This document shows positions 1 to 13,000 of a DNA stretch of 64,000 nucleotides, piece by piece. The notes under the pieces are model-generated. The model saw only the letters and a program-made list of their open reading frames with translations, did not search any database and was not told the DNA's origin. The stretch is from the NCBI GenBank assembly GCA_946803715.1, contig CAMPET010000254.1, positions 34,520 to 98,519 of the forward strand, given 5' to 3'. The position numbers and the translations under genes are program-made. The first letter of the stretch is position 1, and each line of letters begins with the position of its first letter. The DNA is from Beroe ovata. Taxonomy: Eukaryota; Ctenophora; Nuda; Beroida; Beroidae.

Positions 1-383
1 TGTGCGTGTGAGTGGGCTCCCATCTTCCGTTTGTGAAATTTGCTTTGAAATGCAACCCTCGCGTTTTCCTTGGCTCGTCAAATTGATGAATTTATGCCCG
101 GATCGCGCTGTAGTTACATTTGTACAATCTTAATTCTAAGTTTTGAGGTACATAATTCAAAACACTAAATTAGACCACTGCATCCGCGAATTATTACTCA
201 ACTCACCATATATACTCATACTATACACTGATTTAAGGTTGTGTATGTATTTTTCTGTAACCAGGAAACATTCAGACTGACGTAATTACAAATTTGTCTA
301 CCGCCTCCATTCTCCAATTACCCAATTACTCCAGCAAAACGCTCTGACGTAGGTACTACGGCAGTTTGAGCAGAACAGTTTTA

Positions 384-1353
<970 letters not shown>

Positions 1354-2327
1354 AACTTTAGCTACTCGGTTTTCTGACTGAAATACAATCTGGATCAGGG
1401 GTAAGACAATCATTCATGCTTCTGACAACAGACTGGCCTGCTTTAGATTCTCAATTAGTATGTGAAGGAATTCATTGGTTGAATTGATAAGTATCAAGTA
1501 TGGTTGCTTTCACAGTACTCCATTAGAATGAGTAAGTGTTATCTAAGCAAGAGAGAGGAGGCAAGAGAATCAACCATCAGGTACAATCAGCAATCTTGCC
1601 CTACTATAGAGCTTCCAAGATCTCCCCATACTTCACCACCAATATACCTGTAGTGAGAGAGCTTTGTTGCTGTTCTCAGAGGATCTGTGCTTCTTTCTAG
1701 TAGCACAGGGGGATACAGCTGATTCTCGCTTCTTAACACCTTCCATGCATCTCTAATTCCAACAAAGAGAAAGTTATCAGACACAACATGGTATATATTG
1801 AATTGAATTGAAAATGTTTTGCAGCCCTGAACTATGATATACTTGAGCATACTATAAGCAGCTTCTCGGTTACCTAACAAATCTTTACTTAACAAATTGG
1901 CATGAAAACAATCTAGGACCATCTTGAAGGATCTATCTGTCCCAACGGAAGTAAAGGGTAGAAATTAATCTCACAATGTTAATTCTACCAGTATTGTTAA
2001 GATGATTCATACATTCAGTCATTCAGATCTTTTTGTAAAGAACATTCAGGTTTGACATGATAAATCATGCATATCGATCGGTAATGATTGGTAGTGCTCC
2101 ATTAGATGAAATTATGTGTACAATCAAGACAATTTCGATGATGAGTGCGAAAGTTTAGAAAATATAGCTATACTTCGCGCGGCGCACAAGACCATTTCAG
2201 TTTTTAAGCTTGTATTGTGAATTCTTTTCATATAATGTAGTCATCTTATAGTCATCTTTAATTTGGAATTCAAAAGTCAATTATTTTAGAATTTTAGCAT
2301 AGTTTTGGCGTTTTGCCTGGCGATGTT
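1354..2327. other. Region upstream of AMMECR1, no confident gene
   Basis: The interval is AT-rich and holds no recognised gene. A minus-strand open stretch at 1587-1922 (about 111 codons) includes the motifs SMLKYIIVQGCKTFS and GIRDAWKVLRSENQLYPP. A gtatat sequence after ctacag near 1648 could serve as its splice donor. I do not recognise the product. It could be an exon of an unknown gene or chance. Confidence 0.3.
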
Positions 2328-2440
2328 ATTTGCCGGATGTTATCTATCCACTGTTTTTTGCGCGCGCCTTCATGTTTATTGTTTAGGCCTTCGATGAAGG
2401 CGCGCGCAAGAAACAGTGGACAGATAACATCCGGCAAAAT
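2328..2440. repeat. Palindromic GC-rich MITE-like element, copy 1
   Basis: Two arms of about 45 bases form a near-perfect inverted repeat. The left arm (2329-2373) begins ttgccggatgttatctatcc and the right arm (2394-2439) ends cagataacatccggcaaa. Each arm contains a cgcgcgccttcat / atgaaggcgcgcg block. The spacer is about 20 bases, so the single strand would fold into one long hairpin. The block aggccttcgatgaaggcgcg recurs in the palindrome at 21.8 kb, so this is a dispersed family. It has no coding capacity and is probably a non-autonomous DNA transposon. Confidence 0.75.
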
Positions 2441-2534
2441 GTTATACCCAACTGACGCAAGCCGCTCGAGCTGCCAACGAAAACAATTTGCGCGGCGCGC
2501 GCAATGAAATTCTCGACAGGATATATTATTTGAC

Positions 2535-2642
2535 TTGTAAGGTTTTCCTTACCGTCGTTGCTGCGCAATTGTCGTTCCAATTCCGTCCGCGCCCTTGTTA
2601 GGGATCGAATCCCGCCAGCAAGGGTAAGGTGAAATTCTTCAA
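2535..2642. repeat. Short terminal-inverted-repeat element, copy 1
   Basis: About 108 bases bounded by imperfect inverted repeats (ttgtaaggttttccttacc on the left, ggtaaggtgaaattcttcaa on the right). The interior includes gggatcgaatcccgccagca. A second copy lies at 21044-21140 with the same ends and the same ccagcaaggg interior, which supports a mobile family. It sits about 100 bases from the larger palindrome and is non-coding. Confidence 0.65.
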
Positions 2643-3818
2643 ATCATCGACAGCCAAATTATTTTCAATATTGTATTGGTTCAAGTATTTTGCTCGGTTA
2701 TTTTTTGTAAATACAAAATAATCAATAGAATGTTTTGGATAATTTCACGAATATAAAGCAACTATCATCACACATTAGATCGTTGCACATTGCACATTAG
2801 ACCATGACACAATTCAACTCAATTGACATATCATTCTCTAAGTACTCTGAATCACTCTAATTATTTTACATTGAAGGTTCCCTAAATTGTATGTGTCTTA
2901 TCATAAAAGTAATCTCCCAGAACTTGAGTTTTGCTCGTACAATGATCAGCTTTTTTCTAGTTCATTGTTCAATGCAAGTGGTGGGTAGACCTCTCAAGTC
3001 ATCAGCCTAAAAGTTTATTCTCTTGAGGAGCACTAATATAAAGGGGATGGATTGCTAGGGTTACCAGGGTCTAGACTATTAAGAAGGTAGATAGATTGAA
3101 AAATAAGATTGGAAGATAAGATAGACTAATTAAATTCAATTCTAAGCAAATGCTAGAAAATGGGAACTTGTATACCAGTATTGCTCAGTTTTAATGCATA
3201 TTGTTCAGTTTCAATGCAGACTTTCCTTTTTAATGCACAAGGAAGCAGACCATGCACTTATTTCTTACTGCTTTTATCTTTGCAAGAAATCAGAAGATTT
3301 AAAATTCCAAGGCTGCTTCATGATAAAATTTTCCAATACCAATGCATAATTTACACCTTGTCTTGTTATTTATAGAAAACTTAATTGCAAATTTCTATAG
3401 AAGTCAACACCTCCCAAAGTACTGTTAAAACCGATGCTACTTGCAGTCCAATTGCATACTAGGGTATTACTTTTTATTTACATTTATATTATTTTGTCTT
3501 TGTAGCGTTTATTTCAATAGGTGATCATCAAAATATAGTAGACAAACTAAACTGTAATCAACAGAGATGGGCTCGATATTTCAGCTCATCCTGTTAAATG
3601 ATTATGAACTGTTCCACGTATGTTGAGTGTATATACTGCATAGTGTCCAGTGCGCTCTAATTACAAAATTAATGCATGTACCTGATTGAGTCTGAGAGCT
3701 TTGCATCATTGCTTAGTTATTCCCTCACAAGATACATTAATGCATCATTTCTTGATGGATTGATATCATTTTGGTATGCTGATGAGAAACAAATCGACTC
3801 CATCCATTCAAGTGCTTG
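2643..3818. other. Intergenic, nothing recognised
   Basis: AT-rich sequence between the two short inverted-repeat elements and the GTPase-Hsp20 gene. Short open stretches (for example around 3160-3375) have no recognisable protein features. The 5' UTR and promoter of the downstream gene presumably lie in the right-hand part, but no clear core promoter motif is visible. Confidence 0.5.
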
Positions 3819-5765
3819 ATGGAAATTTTCACATTGATAGGATTATTGAGTACAGCACTGGCGAGATGGCCCGCCCATACAAGAATGGATGAGCAAATAC
3901 TTAAGACTGCAGCCGTGGTGGCTGGCAGTCTCCTGGCAGGGGTGGTTATGACCAAGGCCACCTCTGCTATCACCAATAGCAAGGAGGAAGATGTGTTGAG
4001 GAATGCAGGCTTTCCCAAACAGAACATTTCGTACTACAGTGAGAATTCTCCAGACTTTTTGAGGGGATATCAGTTTGTTATCGACATCACTAGCATCATG
4101 GATGTGGGAACAGCTGGTTGGAGTGTCTACGTGGACAGAGCATTGCTGGACGGTGTTCAGAAGATGGACCAAGACATAGCTGATATGAAGTGTATGGAGG
4201 GGCATGTTGTTGCAGTCCTCGGTTTGTTCAAGAGAGGTAAAACACATTTCCTAGCCCGTCTTTGTGGTGCTAATTTCAAGACAGATGTGTTCCAACACAC
4301 TCGTGGTATCAGTATAAAGTTACCCGAGACTGGGGGGAAGTTAAACCTCTATGTGGTGGACAGTGCTGGCAAACAGACTCCTGTCAGTATTGGACCAGGC
4401 GAATCCATGGAGAGCAAACTGAGGTATAGGAGAGCAACTGAGGCCTTTATCGAGGACTGTATCGTTCATATGGCGAATACAATCCTTGTTGTTGTGAATC
4501 AATTACAGTACATGGATCAAGTCTACATACTAGCACTTCTCAAGAAGCTGAAACACAGTACTGTGATTGTTGTACACAACTTCAAAGACGCTGAGGAGGT
4601 GGATGATCTGCAGAGCATGATTGATTCCGACATAAAGGGAGCTTTTGACGCGACTGAGCGATCTCAAATCGTTCAACTGAGAGGTAGCGCCAAAAACCTC
4701 GATGTGAAATTCTACAAGAGCATCAGATACTGTGATGGGATGCTCCAACGCCCCCTGCTTCACGTTGTATTGGGCCGAGATGGTAAACCTGCTGGCAATT
4801 TGGTGAATCCTGGAACTTACCAACTGGTGTACAACTGGCTGACTTCTGATTTCAAGAACATGGCTAGTAGTATCAACATCCTCGACTCCGTGGTCCAGTT
4901 TGCGAATAACACCCTGCCAAACTATCTCAACTACCGGAGTAGGAAGAGTAATCTCATTACGCTTGAGGAATGTGACGATTTAGTCGATACAAACGGTGGT
5001 CCGTCCTTCAGAATAGTCGGCAGGGAACTGGGGGAAGTCACCCTGCACTCCAACTTGACGTTTGCTGAGAGTGGAGCATTACTGCAGCAAGATAAACTAC
5101 CCAGCAAATACCACGCTACCCATACTATCAAAGAGAATGCTGACTACGTATTTGTTCACATAGACGCGCCCGGAACTATCAATGTACGGGTGGAAATCAT
5201 TAACAACAACACTGAGTTGAAGGTCCGTGGAGAGAGGAGCAATAGCGAGTTGAAGTACGACGCTCAAGGGTCACATGTGGTTCGGGACGACCGACTCCTC
5301 GGTGTGTTTGAACTTCTAATTCCACTCCCGGGTAGTGGAAATCTCACCCCTGAGATGGATATTGAGTACCATTACGGTGTTGTTGAGATCAGAATCCCCA
5401 GAGCTGTGAAAGAAACTGTCGTGTTCGAAGTTGGACCTCAGAACGCGTCCCGATTATCACGTGGAGATGTTTCATCCCCCATCCCGGCTGTTTCATCCGA
5501 TAGTGATCCCATGGTAACGAACACTCCCGAGCAGATATCAGTGATCCCGACTACAGAATCGGTGTGTGCTCATCTAGCCCACTCGATAACGAGTAATTCA
5601 CCCCGGGATGGGATTGGTGAGAGGAAACATGTCTTGACTAATGGTGATGTGAGGTACGGTGAGGATGACGGGATGCTGCCCAAATCCCGCAGTGATGTGA
5701 TGGTGAATGGAAATGGGCATAGTGGCAGTGCTTTTTCCACACCAAGATCGTATAGGAGCGGGTAG
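3819..5765 (+). CDS. GTPase-like P-loop protein with C-terminal Hsp20/alpha-crystallin domain
   Basis: A single 648-codon frame without introns. Residues 31-50 are hydrophobic (AAVVAGSLLAGVVMTKATSA) and could be a membrane segment. A Walker A/G1 motif GLFKRGKT lies at 135-142, a TRG that could be G2 at 161-163, a G3-like DSAG at 181-184, and a noncanonical G4-like VVHNFKD at 251-257. Residues about 437-530 read as an alpha-crystallin domain: YVFVHIDAPGTINVRVEI, LKVRGER, a LLGVFELLIPLP strand and the terminal YGVVEIRIPR (family pattern NGVLxIxxP). The tail (541-648) is Ser/Pro-rich and probably disordered. Small heat-shock proteins bind unfolding clients without ATP; a fused nucleotide-binding module suggests regulated chaperoning or membrane remodelling, which is inference. 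I do not recognise a named orthologue. The start at 3819 is the first ATG; residue 23 (MDEQ, 3885) is an alternative. An aataaa lies at 5864, about 100 bases after the stop. Confidence 0.85.
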   Translation: MEIFTLIGLLSTALARWPAHTRMDEQILKTAAVVAGSLLAGVVMTKATSAITNSKEEDVLRNAGFPKQNISYYSENSPDFLRGYQFVIDITSIMDVGTAGWSVYVDRALLDGVQKMDQDIADMKCMEGHVVAVLGLFKRGKTHFLARLCGANFKTDVFQHTRGISIKLPETGGKLNLYVVDSAGKQTPVSIGPGESMESKLRYRRATEAFIEDCIVHMANTILVVVNQLQYMDQVYILALLKKLKHSTVIVVHNFKDAEEVDDLQSMIDSDIKGAFDATERSQIVQLRGSAKNLDVKFYKSIRYCDGMLQRPLLHVVLGRDGKPAGNLVNPGTYQLVYNWLTSDFKNMASSINILDSVVQFANNTLPNYLNYRSRKSNLITLEECDDLVDTNGGPSFRIVGRELGEVTLHSNLTFAESGALLQQDKLPSKYHATHTIKENADYVFVHIDAPGTINVRVEIINNNTELKVRGERSNSELKYDAQGSHVVRDDRLLGVFELLIPLPGSGNLTPEMDIEYHYGVVEIRIPRAVKETVVFEVGPQNASRLSRGDVSSPIPAVSSDSDPMVTNTPEQISVIPTTESVCAHLAHSITSNSPRDGIGERKHVLTNGDVRYGEDDGMLPKSRSDVMVNGNGHSGSAFSTPRSYRSG

Positions 5766-7049
5766 AAGCAGGTACGAACTGTTGATAGCACTTCTTTTAT
5801 CGATGAATATCTGTCAACCAAGGTGGAAACTTCTATTCCCACCTTTCGTGGCCTAATTCCAACAATAAAATAGGTTATTTATTGAGGGTATAAGATTTCA
5901 AATATGTTGGATTGCAATATGACATTCAATTTCCAGATTAAATTTCCTTGGTTAATCCTGTGTCTTTCATGACATTCATTAACATTATTTCAGGACTGTA
6001 GTGTGTTTGCGATATGCTACTCACATTGCAACTGTGGATCCTCAGATTCATCTGCCGGATTATATTCACTATTCAGCTATACACTCTGCTACTCTTCCTG
6101 TACTCTGGACATGTATATCATTGTGACCCTGAATTATTGTGAATAGAGTAAATAGTTCATGTGTACGTTACCGTACCTGACTTAAGCCCAAAACCCAAGA
6201 CTTACTTTACTCTCCAATTAAAACTGGAGCAATGAAATTGGGACAATGAAGCTATGAAGTAGGTACTACTATAGCAGTAGCGACAGTTATGAGATAAGGT
6301 TTACTGCTGGCGCGGTTTTGAGATGTAATTGTGACAGATACAACAGACTTGCCGTATTAAGTATTAAAAACATTCAGAAGATTAGCCCATAACATAACTG
6401 TTTGTTTGATCTTATATATTTTGTGGTTGAATATCGCCGATTTTCTTTTCGTTTTGACCAAGATAAATAACTTCCAGAAGACTTATTTCAATAATATTAG
6501 GTAGTAACAGTATTAGATAGTAACAGTAGGATTTTAATATATCTCATCACATCTCATCACGAAAGAATTGTTGCGTTTGTTAGATGTGAATTACTGCAAT
6601 ATTGCAACCTCCGTGTTTTGTACCTTTCTACACTGGCCTGAAATAAATGGATTGTGAGTTTTTAAGCATGTTATCTGAGTTGAACCTTTTTACTATGAAA
6701 GAGAAACGTGATAAAGTGATATATTGCATGAGTTATCTATTTATTACTAATTTATTGCTGTAATATGTGTGTTGCTTTTTATACAACCTCTACCAGGCCA
6801 TTTCGTTTCACTGAAGTGTTGTTTTATTGCTTGGCCATGATAACATGACATCACAAATGTGTGATATGTACGCATTCGATCCCTTCGATTCAAAGTCGTG
6901 TCAAGCTGTTGATCAATGCCAGGCTTAACTTAGCGTCTGTATATGATATCAGTTATAGATGAAAGAGAGGTAGGTTGAAATTTCCAGAATGAACGATTCT
7001 TACTTTGCCACCACTGCTAATTATTTGCCACGACTGCTAATTAGGGGTA
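5766..7049. other. 3' UTR of GTPase-Hsp20 gene and intergenic spacer
   Basis: The first 110 bases hold a small hairpin (aaggtgg at 5819 pairing with ccacctt at 5838) and a polyadenylation signal aataaa at 5864-5869. The rest is AT-rich, with a second aataaa at about 6643. No open frame of interest is seen. The SPTY2D1 promoter and 5' UTR should lie at the right end. Confidence 0.5.
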
Positions 7050-10000
7050 ATGGATTTCGAGGCGTTGATGAAACAAGCAAGGGCCAATGAGGAACAAGTT
7101 AAAAAGGTAAGTCCTGATATTCTTCTCTACTGTTATAAGGCTATAGTCTCGTTTCATTTCCTTCGCTAATTTGATAAGTATGATACCTAGTCCTAAAAAC
7201 AATGACATTGCTCGAAAGTTCCTTCATTCGCGAAAATGTCTTTCGAAAATCACTGTGGAATTGTAGAATGTTCACTGAGAACTAAATTTCGGCTCTTTCT
7301 GTACCAGGGCAAGGGCAGTAAAACTGTAAATCTCGAGCCATCGCGGAATAATCAGAAACTGAGAGCTGACATAGTGAAGAAACAGGAAGAGGAAAAGAAG
7401 AAAAAGCATGAGGAGGAAGGTCTGTATGGTTGATCGAGAAACTTCTATCACGACCATCTCCATCTCCTACGTCACATAGCAACATACTTGTATATCTGTA
7501 GTCAGACTAGCACGGATAGAGCGCGCTAAGCTAGAGAGGATGGAAGCTGCTATGGCTGAACATGAGCGGAAGTTGAAAGAGGACGAGGAAAAACAAGCCA
7601 GACTCGACAAAATGCACAAGGTCTGCCCTCCTTGTGATTCTTGGATTCTTAATTGATAAATGATAATGGTTTTCATGAAATCCGATAGATTAAAAATCAA
7701 TACCATTAATACCCATCACCACTTTCGACTCGTTTCAGGAAGCTCAAGAACGCAAAGCGAAGATGGAAGCAGAGCACCAAGCTAAACGGGACGCCGAGAA
7801 GGAGGAAGTAGAACGGAAGAAACTCGAGGAACGGGAACGGAAAATAGAGGAAAGGGAGAGGAAAAGTGGCGGAGGTGGAGTTGATGCGAACAGGAAACGA
7901 AAAAACAGCAAAACAGTTGACAGAGATGAAACCAACGATAATGACATATTCAAGCGGAGACAGCGAGAGTTAGACGAGAGAAGGGAGATAAGGGACCGGA
8001 AACGGCGGAAGAAGGAGATGAAACTGAAGAACAGGGAGATAGACAAGGAGAAAATGTTAGCGCGAATCCGGGAAGATGCGAGGAAAGTTGCTATGTCGCT
8101 CACCAACAAGTTAGAAGGTGAGTTGAGCTGTGAGCACTATTGTCACATGTTAGCTTCTCCAGTGATGTTCACGATCGAATAGGTTCACAGGCATTTGAAA
8201 TTATTTAACGATCGAAATGAGAAACTAGAAAGGAAGCGTAGGAAGAAATTTAATTGTACTTGCTTCTCCATCTGATCCTTGCTCTTTTTCCTTGTATAAT
8301 ACGTTGCCATTCCTGCAGATGATAAGCAACCCTCCTCATCACAGACCCGGAAAACTAGCTCTGATCTTCTCGATCTGGAGGAAGCAACTCAACTCAAACA
8401 GAAACGGTAAGTTCTCTCAACCCTGTCGCTTACAAGCCTGTGATCATGTCTCACAAAGTTCTGAACGCTGTTTGGAGTTCTCTGGAACTTTCAAACTGTT
8501 AGAAGTACACATGTCTGATTGACGCGTGAATTCGTTGCAACCCGTGCTTTCCTGTTCTCATTCCCTGTGTAATACGCTGCTATATTCTAAGCGCTAGAGA
8601 AGCAAAAAGAGCGAAAGCTAAAAAGGACTTGAGATTGAGACGAGCCTCTGAGATCGAATCGTCCAGGTCACGTGACACGTCCTAGTGGCGTCCCTTCTGT
8701 CGTGTCCAGATAATAATTATACACTCCCAATATCTGATGTTACTTTATCGGCCCTCCTTTCGTAATTATTCTTCGTATTATTCCGCGATTATGAGGAGTG
8801 TACGTTATGAAAATTGAGCGAAAGGTGCTCAGTGTTTTAGCGCGCTGTATTCGATCTTTAACTTGGTCTGTACACACTTTTATAAAACCTCACTGAACGT
8901 TCTATTGCAGACTGAACGCACTGTACAATGTATACGACGTAGTTTGTTTAATCGACACGCACACAATATAATGTTGACTGTGTGACGTCACAATCTCTAA
9001 CGAGGGCCGATAATTTGACTATGAAATGATCAGAGCTCTACACAGTACACAGCATTGCATGGGTATTTTCTCTCTAAAAACAGAGCATCTTTCAGACTTT
9101 TGTTGGATGGGAATTGATTATTGAACTAATTGATACAGCCGCCGCTGATTAGTTGATTCGCATGTTATCTGTGTAGATTGTAGATTGTAGATTGTAGCTG
9201 TCGCGAATTCTCGATTGTTATGTTATATGTCACTATAATGACTGTATGGTTTATCTGTGAATTGTGTAGCGAATTATGTCAGGCAATAGTCATGGTCCGT
9301 TTCAACACACATGGCACACCGTGCAATGCTGTCCTTGTACCTTATAGCCGAGTCTTTGTTCAAATTACTTTCAATTGATGACGCATTAAATTGTCGCCTT
9401 TTTCCCCAATTTGAATATATGTCCGAATGAAGCACATAATATGTCCGACTATATGCAAAGTTCATGTGAGCATAACAATAGCCTCATGTAACTGCACTTT
9501 TACCCCTGTGTCTGTGCGTGTACTTACTATTTGAGTATTTGCCCCCGCGTTGTAACTCACTGACTTTAACAGAGCGGAGAGTAGTGACTCTGCGGACGAC
9601 ATAGCGGTGAAATCCCGTCATCCTCCCCCGCGAAGACAGCGACTGTCCTCACACACATCTGCCGGGTCCGCGGTGAAGCGAGATTCTAGTGACGACGAGG
9701 GTGGGAGTGGGTCTGAAATCAGCTCGGAGGACATCACAGGTACGTGTCATTGGATAATGGATGGGGGGCTGTGGTCTTTGAATTTATTCTTCCTTTGAAT
9801 CTATTCGTCCTTTGAATTTATTCGTCCTTTGAATTCATTCGTCCTTTGAATTTATTCGTCCTTTGAATTTATTCGTCCCAAAATATCATTGTGCCATGAG
9901 TGGTTGTGATATTGTTGACATCATAATGTCGCAGCAAGTCCAGAAAAGGTAGGAGGTAATATGGGGAAAAGCACTTTGGCTAGGGAGAATGCTATCGGAA

Positions 10001-13000
10001 AGGAAGCCGACAGTCGCAATTCTGAGGTAAATTAATGTTTCATGTTCATTGTTCTTTTTTGTTAGTTGATCGAGGATGCACGATTCGAATTCGAGTTAAA
10101 TCGTGGTGACATGTATGTGTGTGTCTCTTAAATATTGTTGTGTGTAATACACACAGCGTCTTGATAAGGGAAGTTTCGCATGTCTCATGGCAATGAGAAA
10201 CTAATTACACTGAATACAAAGCACATTCAGGTACACTTGCGTCCCTGCCACTCTCTACATTGCTGTTTGTGTTTGTCTGTTTGTTTGTGCGCTACTTTCA
10301 TCAACTCCTGTTTGCATTATGTTTGTTTGTCCCTTTGTTTGTAGTTCAATACAACCTCTACTCAACACCAGGTGGCGGACATACTGGGTAACATTGACAT
10401 GGCTGCCCTGAAACAAGTAGTACAACACTACACCCAATACCCTGATTGTGAAGTGGACGTAAGTGTGTGTGTGTTCACGTTGCTTATTTCCGTTGCTATG
10501 ACAATGTTATCACGTGATAAAATTGTCACGTGTCTTGTGAAAAAGCATGCCAACTGCTGTGTGTGATATGTGTGAGTGTGATTTTGCACCTGCATTTCTA
10601 TTCTGCCGGAGAGCTAGCGATATTCCTGGAGAGAGCAAATGTCAGAAATGAATTTTCGAGCTTTGAATCGGAGAAAAATGTCCGTCTTTTTCAAAAAAGA
10701 ACGATTAAGTTGCAGATGATATGACTCACACTGACATACTGCTCTCGCCAGGAAATATCTGAAGCAGAATATGATAGTCACGAGGAGGGGTGTTCTACAG
10801 CAGGGGTTACCTCATCCGTTATACCCCCGCCACCCATTTCCCCGTCTGTGTCCATCTCATCGACTGTATCGTCTAGTCAGTCGTTACTATCGGAACACCC
10901 GACTCCTGTCATTGATATCTCCGAGTCTCTGTTCAAGAGTCCGCGATCAGTGAGGCGGAAACGAGTATCTTCAGAGTCGTGCCTCTACAGTCCCCTTGAA
11001 CCGGCAGTGAAGGAGTCACTCAATTCTCAGACTGTATTCCTCAATTCTCCTACCCTCACTTCAGTAGGCGCTCCCTTCAATTCAGAAACCCTCATCTCTC
11101 AGACTCTCAGTTCCGCTAAGATCGCGCCAGCCCCATTGAAAGAACCTCGTCCGTCAGATTCACCATTCTACACGCCCCGCAACCTACAGGCCGGTACAAC
11201 GCCGCGAGTCTCTTACATCCCATCCTCCATACCGACCCGGTATAGCCCAGAGAATTTTTCCGGAGTGAGGAGTAGCCTGGAGTACACTCCATCAGCCGCC
11301 AGTGTGGCGGGCTCTTACACGCCCGGCCCCACCACCTATCACGAGGACATTCACTACACACCCGCCAGAGAGACTCTGACCTCAGAAACTCAGGATTGTT
11401 TTGCTCTGGGATACGAGAACATGCTCCACCTCGGCAAGAGCAACTCTCTCGAGTTTTCACCGCGAAAAGATGTTGCTGTTCAGGACGATACGACAGCATT
11501 GGACGATACGATTGCATTGGACAGCAGTATTCGGGACGAACGACAGCAAGAGGATACAACACAATATGATGAGGAGAAGATTAATGAAGAGTATCAAGAG
11601 GAAGAGGAAGAAGGAAAGGAAGATGACGAACACAATCATGGAGATGATGAACATGACAATAGAGATAAAGAACATGACATTAGAGATAAAGAACAAGAAA
11701 TTAGAGATGATGAAGAACAGGTCGGAAATTCAGCTCTTTCCAAGACTGATCCCATTGAAAGTCTGGAGAGCACAACTGAAGCTACTTCTGAACCGTATCA
11801 TGAGCCCGAGTATAACCCAACATTAACAACTGAGATTGTCAAATCGCCAGAAAGTGTTGCCGCTTCTGAAAGTGGCTTGAATTACGAAGGAGCACCCTCG
11901 GAAGGCTTCCTTAGTCCATGTACGCTGCGATCGGAAACCGTGTTTTCGTCTTCTGCCAGCCCTTCGACACCTCTACAGTCGGAATCAGTGTACAGCCACG
12001 CTGCACTGCACTCTGAAACCATTACCAGTCCATCAAACTCAGCTTGTGTCTTGGTAAAAACTCCTCCTGAAATATTGAAGAGTCCACAAAACCAGGAAAC
12101 ACTGGTGTCAGAAACTGTGTCCATGGCAACGCCCTCATTTGACAACTTCTGCTACTCCCCAATACGTCAGGAAGACTTGAACCAGCTACGCTACAGCCCA
12201 CAACCCATATCATCCTACACAGGAGTTAACACATCCACCAGTGCCACAGACAAGTTAGCTTACTCGCCCGGTCCAGCCCAAAGTCAAGCTGAGTACAGCC
12301 CGGGCCCAATCCAATACGTCCCTGAACATATAACTAGTGAGGTAACAGAACCTTATTACACTCCTGCGAGACCTAGCACATCTGGGACTCAGCTAGTTGG
12401 CGAGATGACACCACATGAAACAGAGATGATCTGTGAGATGACACCAAGAGCTGGTGGTGTCACAACGCCGCGCGATTCTGGGGAATTGACACCAAAAGAG
12501 ATGACACCAAATGAAACGGAGCTGAATTGTGATCGATATGAGGAGAGTGAGAGTGGGAGTGAGGTTGATGTTGAGGAAAATAGGGGAGCACAGAAGCGAC
12601 AACTGAGCGAATCTAGCGATGAGGGGGTTCAAGACACCCGCGAAATGGTAAATGTCCATGTTTCCATGTCTACATGTTTGATGATTTACTTCCATTTATC
12701 AGCTCAGTGCTACGGTTATCTATCTTTCATTCCATGGTTGCGTTTTCGTCAGCCATAGGACAATCGTGGCATGGAAGTTAGGCTTCCGTCGTTCAACCGT
12801 CACATCCTCATTACGCTTTTTTTGGCACAATGTCACATTCCAGAACAATTCGTTTTTGGAAAGCGCGACTATTTGATTTCGAGATTGTGTGCGCGTCTGA
12901 AGCAATAAAGTCCGCGCGCGCGTAGTAAATATTGACGCACGTACACAAATTGCCTTTCATTCAGAATGTGTTTTCAGGGTGAGGATAAAAAGACGAATCC

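Noticed and set aside
2595-2620. gggatcgaatccc resembling a tRNA B box
   Set aside because: Flanks do not form a tRNA cloverleaf. The similarity arises from the inverted-repeat element, and the second copy (gggataaaatccc) lacks the B-box match.
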